A stretch of DNA of 7,065 nucleotides from the NCBI GenBank assembly GCA_003168295.1, contig PMST01000308.1, positions 6,959-14,023 on the forward strand. Reading direction: 5' to 3'. A program made the translations under genes and the position numbers. Every line of letters starts with the position of its first letter. The stretch's first letter is position 1. The notes beneath the pieces are model-generated. The model was not told the origin of the DNA. It worked only from the letters and a program-made list of their open reading frames with translations, and ran no database searches. Origin of the DNA: Actinomycetota bacterium. GTDB taxonomy: Bacteria > Actinomycetota > Actinomycetes > Streptosporangiales > Streptosporangiaceae. Below, one piece after another: positions 4,866 to 7,065 of this stretch.

Positions 4866-7065
4866 ATGCGAGGTGCAAACGTAGTGCGTAGACGATCGGC
4901 GACGAATCCCGGCGAATCAGCAAGTGACACCGGATCCGTCAACGGAGGGCAAGCCAACGGGGGAGGTTCAGGGCTTCTAGCGGGAGGAAACGCCACGGGT
5001 GACCCGGGCGCGTCGAGTGCGGCCGGCAGATGGGACGCGGGGTCTACGGGTCCCCAGGTCGCCCTCGGCCAGGCCGCGGCGGCACGGGGCGTTCAGGGCG
5101 GCAGCATAACCGCCCCTGAGGGCTACGGCGCCCCGGCGGGTCAAGGGACCCAAGGGGTCCAAGGCGGCCAAGGGGTCCAGGCCCCGCCCGCAGCCGCGCC
5201 GAGTACCGGCACAGCCATGCCGAGTGTCGGCCGGCCCGCTCAGGCACCGGCGAGACGGCCTGCTTCACCTCGGTCCCGGTCTCGGTTCGCGCTGACCAAC
5301 TGGCGCGTCCGCTGGCGGCTGGTGGCCATCATCGCGGTCCCGACCTTGACCGCGGCGGCCCTCGGCTCGCTGCAGATCTACGGCGACGTCAGCAACTGGA
5401 ACGCGTCCGGGCGCGTGCAGCACCTGGCCCAGCTCAACTCTGCGGTGGTGTCGCTCAGCCAGGCCCTGGAAGACGAACGCGACCTGTCGGCCGGCTACGC
5501 GGCCGCCTACCCGACGAACCGGACGGCGGGCAAGGGCAGCGCAATAGGTGGCAAGCTGGCCACGGCGCAGGCCGCCACCACGGTCGCGGCCGCCAATGTC
5601 AATGCGCTGGCGAGCGGCGTCAACGTGGGATCCGGGTACCAGCCGGCCACCGTGCAGGACCTGAACCAGCTGACCGACGCCCTCGGCGACCTCGACTCCA
5701 TCCGCACCGAGGTGCTGACCTCGCCGACCCCCGCGTCGAAGATCGTCCAGGTCTACACGGGAAACATCCTCGACCCCGCGAACACGTTCAGCGCCGTCGT
5801 CGGTAACGGTGCTAACGACGCCGCCCTTGAAGGCAACGTCACCACCCTGGGCGCGCTGCTGCGCGCCGAGAACGACACGTCTGAGCAGCGCGGCATCTTG
5901 TACGCGGCGCTCATTTCCCCGACCGCGACGCTAACGCCCGAGAACCTGAGCACGCTGCAGCAGGCCTCCCGGCAACAGCAGGCGGACCAGTCCGACTTCA
6001 GCAACTCGACCACCACCGCCGAGCAGCAGAACTTCAGCAACACGGTGAGCGGCTCCAACGTGGACCTGGCGTCCTCCGAGGAAACCCTCGCCGAAGCGGC
6101 CGCGATCGCCAGCCCCGGCGCGCCGCTCACGCGTGAAGGCCTGTCCGCCCGCAACTGGTACACCGACATGAGCACGACCATCGGCGACACCCGCAAGGTC
6201 GCCGACGAGCTCGCCAGCTCCGTCACCGCCCGGGCCAACACGCTCAGGTCGCAGGCCACCCAGACCCTGCTGATCATCAGCGTGGTCACGCTGGTGCTGC
6301 TGCTCCTGGTCCTGCTGGTTTCCACCATCGTGGCCCGCTCGCTGATCCGCCCGCTGCGCAAGCTGCGCAGCGACGCGCTCGACGTGGCCGGGCACCGGCT
6401 GCCGGAGATGGTGCGCCGGCTCAGCCAGAGCGAGGGCGCGGATGAGGGTGTCGAGATCGAGCCGATCGGCGTCACCTCGACCGACGAGATCGGTGAAGTC
6501 GCGCGGGCCTTCGACCAGGTTCACCGTGAGGCGGTCCGGCTGGCGGCCGATGAGGCCATGCTGCGGGGCAACCTCAACGCCATGTTCATCAACCTGTCCC
6601 GGCGCAGCCAGTCCCTGATCGAGCGGCAGCTGTCGCTGATCGACTCGCTCGAGCAGAGCGAGCAGGACTCGGGCCGGCTCAGCAGCTTGTTCCGGCTGGA
6701 CCACCTGGCCACCCGCATGCGCCGCAACTCTGAGAACCTGCTGGTCCTGGCCGGCCACGAGGTAACCAGGCGGTGGAGCCAGCCGGTCGCGCTCGTGGAC
6801 GTGCTGCGCGCGGCGATCTCGGAGATCGAGCAGTACGAGCGGGTCGTCCTGAACGTGCAGCCCGGGATCGTGGTGGTCGGCCAGGCCGTCAACGACGTGG
6901 TGCACCTGGCCGCGGAAATCGTGGAGAACGCGACCACGTTCTCCCCGGAAGACACTCAGGTCTACGTCTCGGGCCAGCCGCTGAGCAGCGGCGGCGTGTT
7001 GCTGGACATCACCGACAACGGCGTGGGGATCTCGGACCAGGAAATGTCGCACGCGAACTGGCGGC
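4866..7065 (+). CDS. NIT-domain sensor histidine kinase, cvnA-like (C-terminus beyond right edge)
   Basis: The frame is open to the window end, giving 733 visible residues. Residues 1-140 are Gly/Ala/Gln/Pro-rich and probably disordered, ending in a basic stretch. Membrane segment 1 (~152-172) is followed by an outside domain (~190-450) of the nitrate/nitrite-sensing type, including ERDLSAGY (204-211). Membrane segment 2 (~468-490) leads to a HAMP linker (RSLIRPLRKLR, then TDEIGEVARAF). The kinase core has LFRLDHLATRMRRN with His613, the probable phospho-acceptor. The ATPase domain begins with the N-box EIVENATTFSP (Asn688) and G1 box DITDNGVGIS (Asp717); the rest is cut off. This layout matches conservon kinases, which sit before roadblock, DUF742 and GTPase genes and signal at the membrane; those would lie to the right, unseen. 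The ligand is not known. ATG at 4866 has AGG 8 nt upstream. In-frame ATG at 4827 and GTG at 4884 are alternatives; in-frame stop TGA is at 4710. Confidence 0.92.
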   Translation, partial: MRGANVVRRRSATNPGESASDTGSVNGGQANGGGSGLLAGGNATGDPGASSAAGRWDAGSTGPQVALGQAAAARGVQGGSITAPEGYGAPAGQGTQGVQGGQGVQAPPAAAPSTGTAMPSVGRPAQAPARRPASPRSRSRFALTNWRVRWRLVAIIAVPTLTAAALGSLQIYGDVSNWNASGRVQHLAQLNSAVVSLSQALEDERDLSAGYAAAYPTNRTAGKGSAIGGKLATAQAATTVAAANVNALASGVNVGSGYQPATVQDLNQLTDALGDLDSIRTEVLTSPTPASKIVQVYTGNILDPANTFSAVVGNGANDAALEGNVTTLGALLRAENDTSEQRGILYAALISPTATLTPENLSTLQQASRQQQADQSDFSNSTTTAEQQNFSNTVSGSNVDLASSEETLAEAAAIASPGAPLTREGLSARNWYTDMSTTIGDTRKVADELASSVTARANTLRSQATQTLLIISVVTLVLLLLVLLVSTIVARSLIRPLRKLRSDALDVAGHRLPEMVRRLSQSEGADEGVEIEPIGVTSTDEIGEVARAFDQVHREAVRLAADEAMLRGNLNAMFINLSRRSQSLIERQLSLIDSLEQSEQDSGRLSSLFRLDHLATRMRRNSENLLVLAGHEVTRRWSQPVALVDVLRAAISEIEQYERVVLNVQPGIVVVGQAVNDVVHLAAEIVENATTFSPEDTQVYVSGQPLSSGGVLLDITDNGVGISDQEMSHANWR
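5142..5180 (+). repeat. 9-bp tandem repeat inside the kinase N-terminus (QGx repeats)
   Basis: Four successive 9-bp units, CAAGGGACC, CAAGGGGTC, CAAGGCGGC and CAAGGGGTC, run from 5142 to 5177 and are followed by a final CAG (5178-5180). They encode QGT-QGV-QGG-QGV-Q in the kinase frame. The 12-bp string CCAAGGGGTCCA occurs twice, 18 bp apart. A further GVQGG lies upstream at 5088-5102. Copy-number change by slippage would stay in frame. Confidence 0.8.

Noticed and set aside
4723..4923. 66-codon minus-strand ORF
   Set aside because: Antisense to the kinase leader and 5' end, no start signal, no motif.
5753..7052. Long minus-strand open frames (240 and 373 residues) opposite the kinase
   Set aside because: They are antisense shadows of the NIT kinase, whose domains read cleanly on the plus strand; their His/Gln/Arg/Val-rich or Ser-rich content is typical of such shadows.

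Overview
The window is high-GC DNA whose real genes use G or C heavily at the third codon position. Its gene families point to an actinobacterium (Actinomycetota). The partial Maf protein has the actinobacterial form of the family motifs, and the right-hand gene is a nitrate/nitrite-sensing (NIT) histidine kinase of the type that heads 'conservon' (cvn) operons in Streptomyces and relatives. I cannot place it reliably below phylum or class level.

Layout, left to right. (1) The 5' part of a maf-type nucleotide pyrophosphatase gene runs off the left edge on the minus strand (314 to 1). (2) A 51-bp divergent spacer separates it from an aldo/keto reductase (366-1355, +). (3) A large stem-loop (1368-1417) lies between this gene and a convergent PAP2-family membrane phosphatase/transferase (2281 to 1433, -). 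(4) Upstream of that gene, on the same strand, is a double zinc-ribbon plus FHA-domain protein (3030 to 2413, -). (5) Divergent from it is an acyl-CoA dehydrogenase (3120-4280, +). (6) A 585-bp non-coding stretch (4281-4865) follows. It is visibly less GC-rich than its surroundings and holds three inverted repeats. (7) The right end is a large sensor kinase open reading frame (4866 to beyond 7065, +). It has a repetitive disordered N-terminus, two membrane segments around a NIT sensor domain, a HAMP linker, a kinase core and the start of an ATPase domain, and it is cut by the window edge.

The metabolic genes look like independent transcription units, not one pathway. Strand changes and intervening hairpins separate most of them, and none shares an obvious substrate with its neighbour. 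The only suggested functional unit is the kinase. By analogy with cvn operons it would be followed, outside this window, by a roadblock/LC7 protein, a DUF742 protein and a small GTPase.

I did not find a clearly new multi-gene system. The places most worth a second look are the structured leader in front of the kinase (12-bp stem at 4805-4850, overlapping a 26-codon ORF with a strong Shine-Dalgarno), the AT-rich inverted repeat after the acyl-CoA dehydrogenase (4317-4365), the 9-bp in-frame tandem repeat in the kinase N-terminus (5142-5180), the aldo/keto reductase that lacks the usual catalytic histidine, and the zinc-ribbon/FHA protein.
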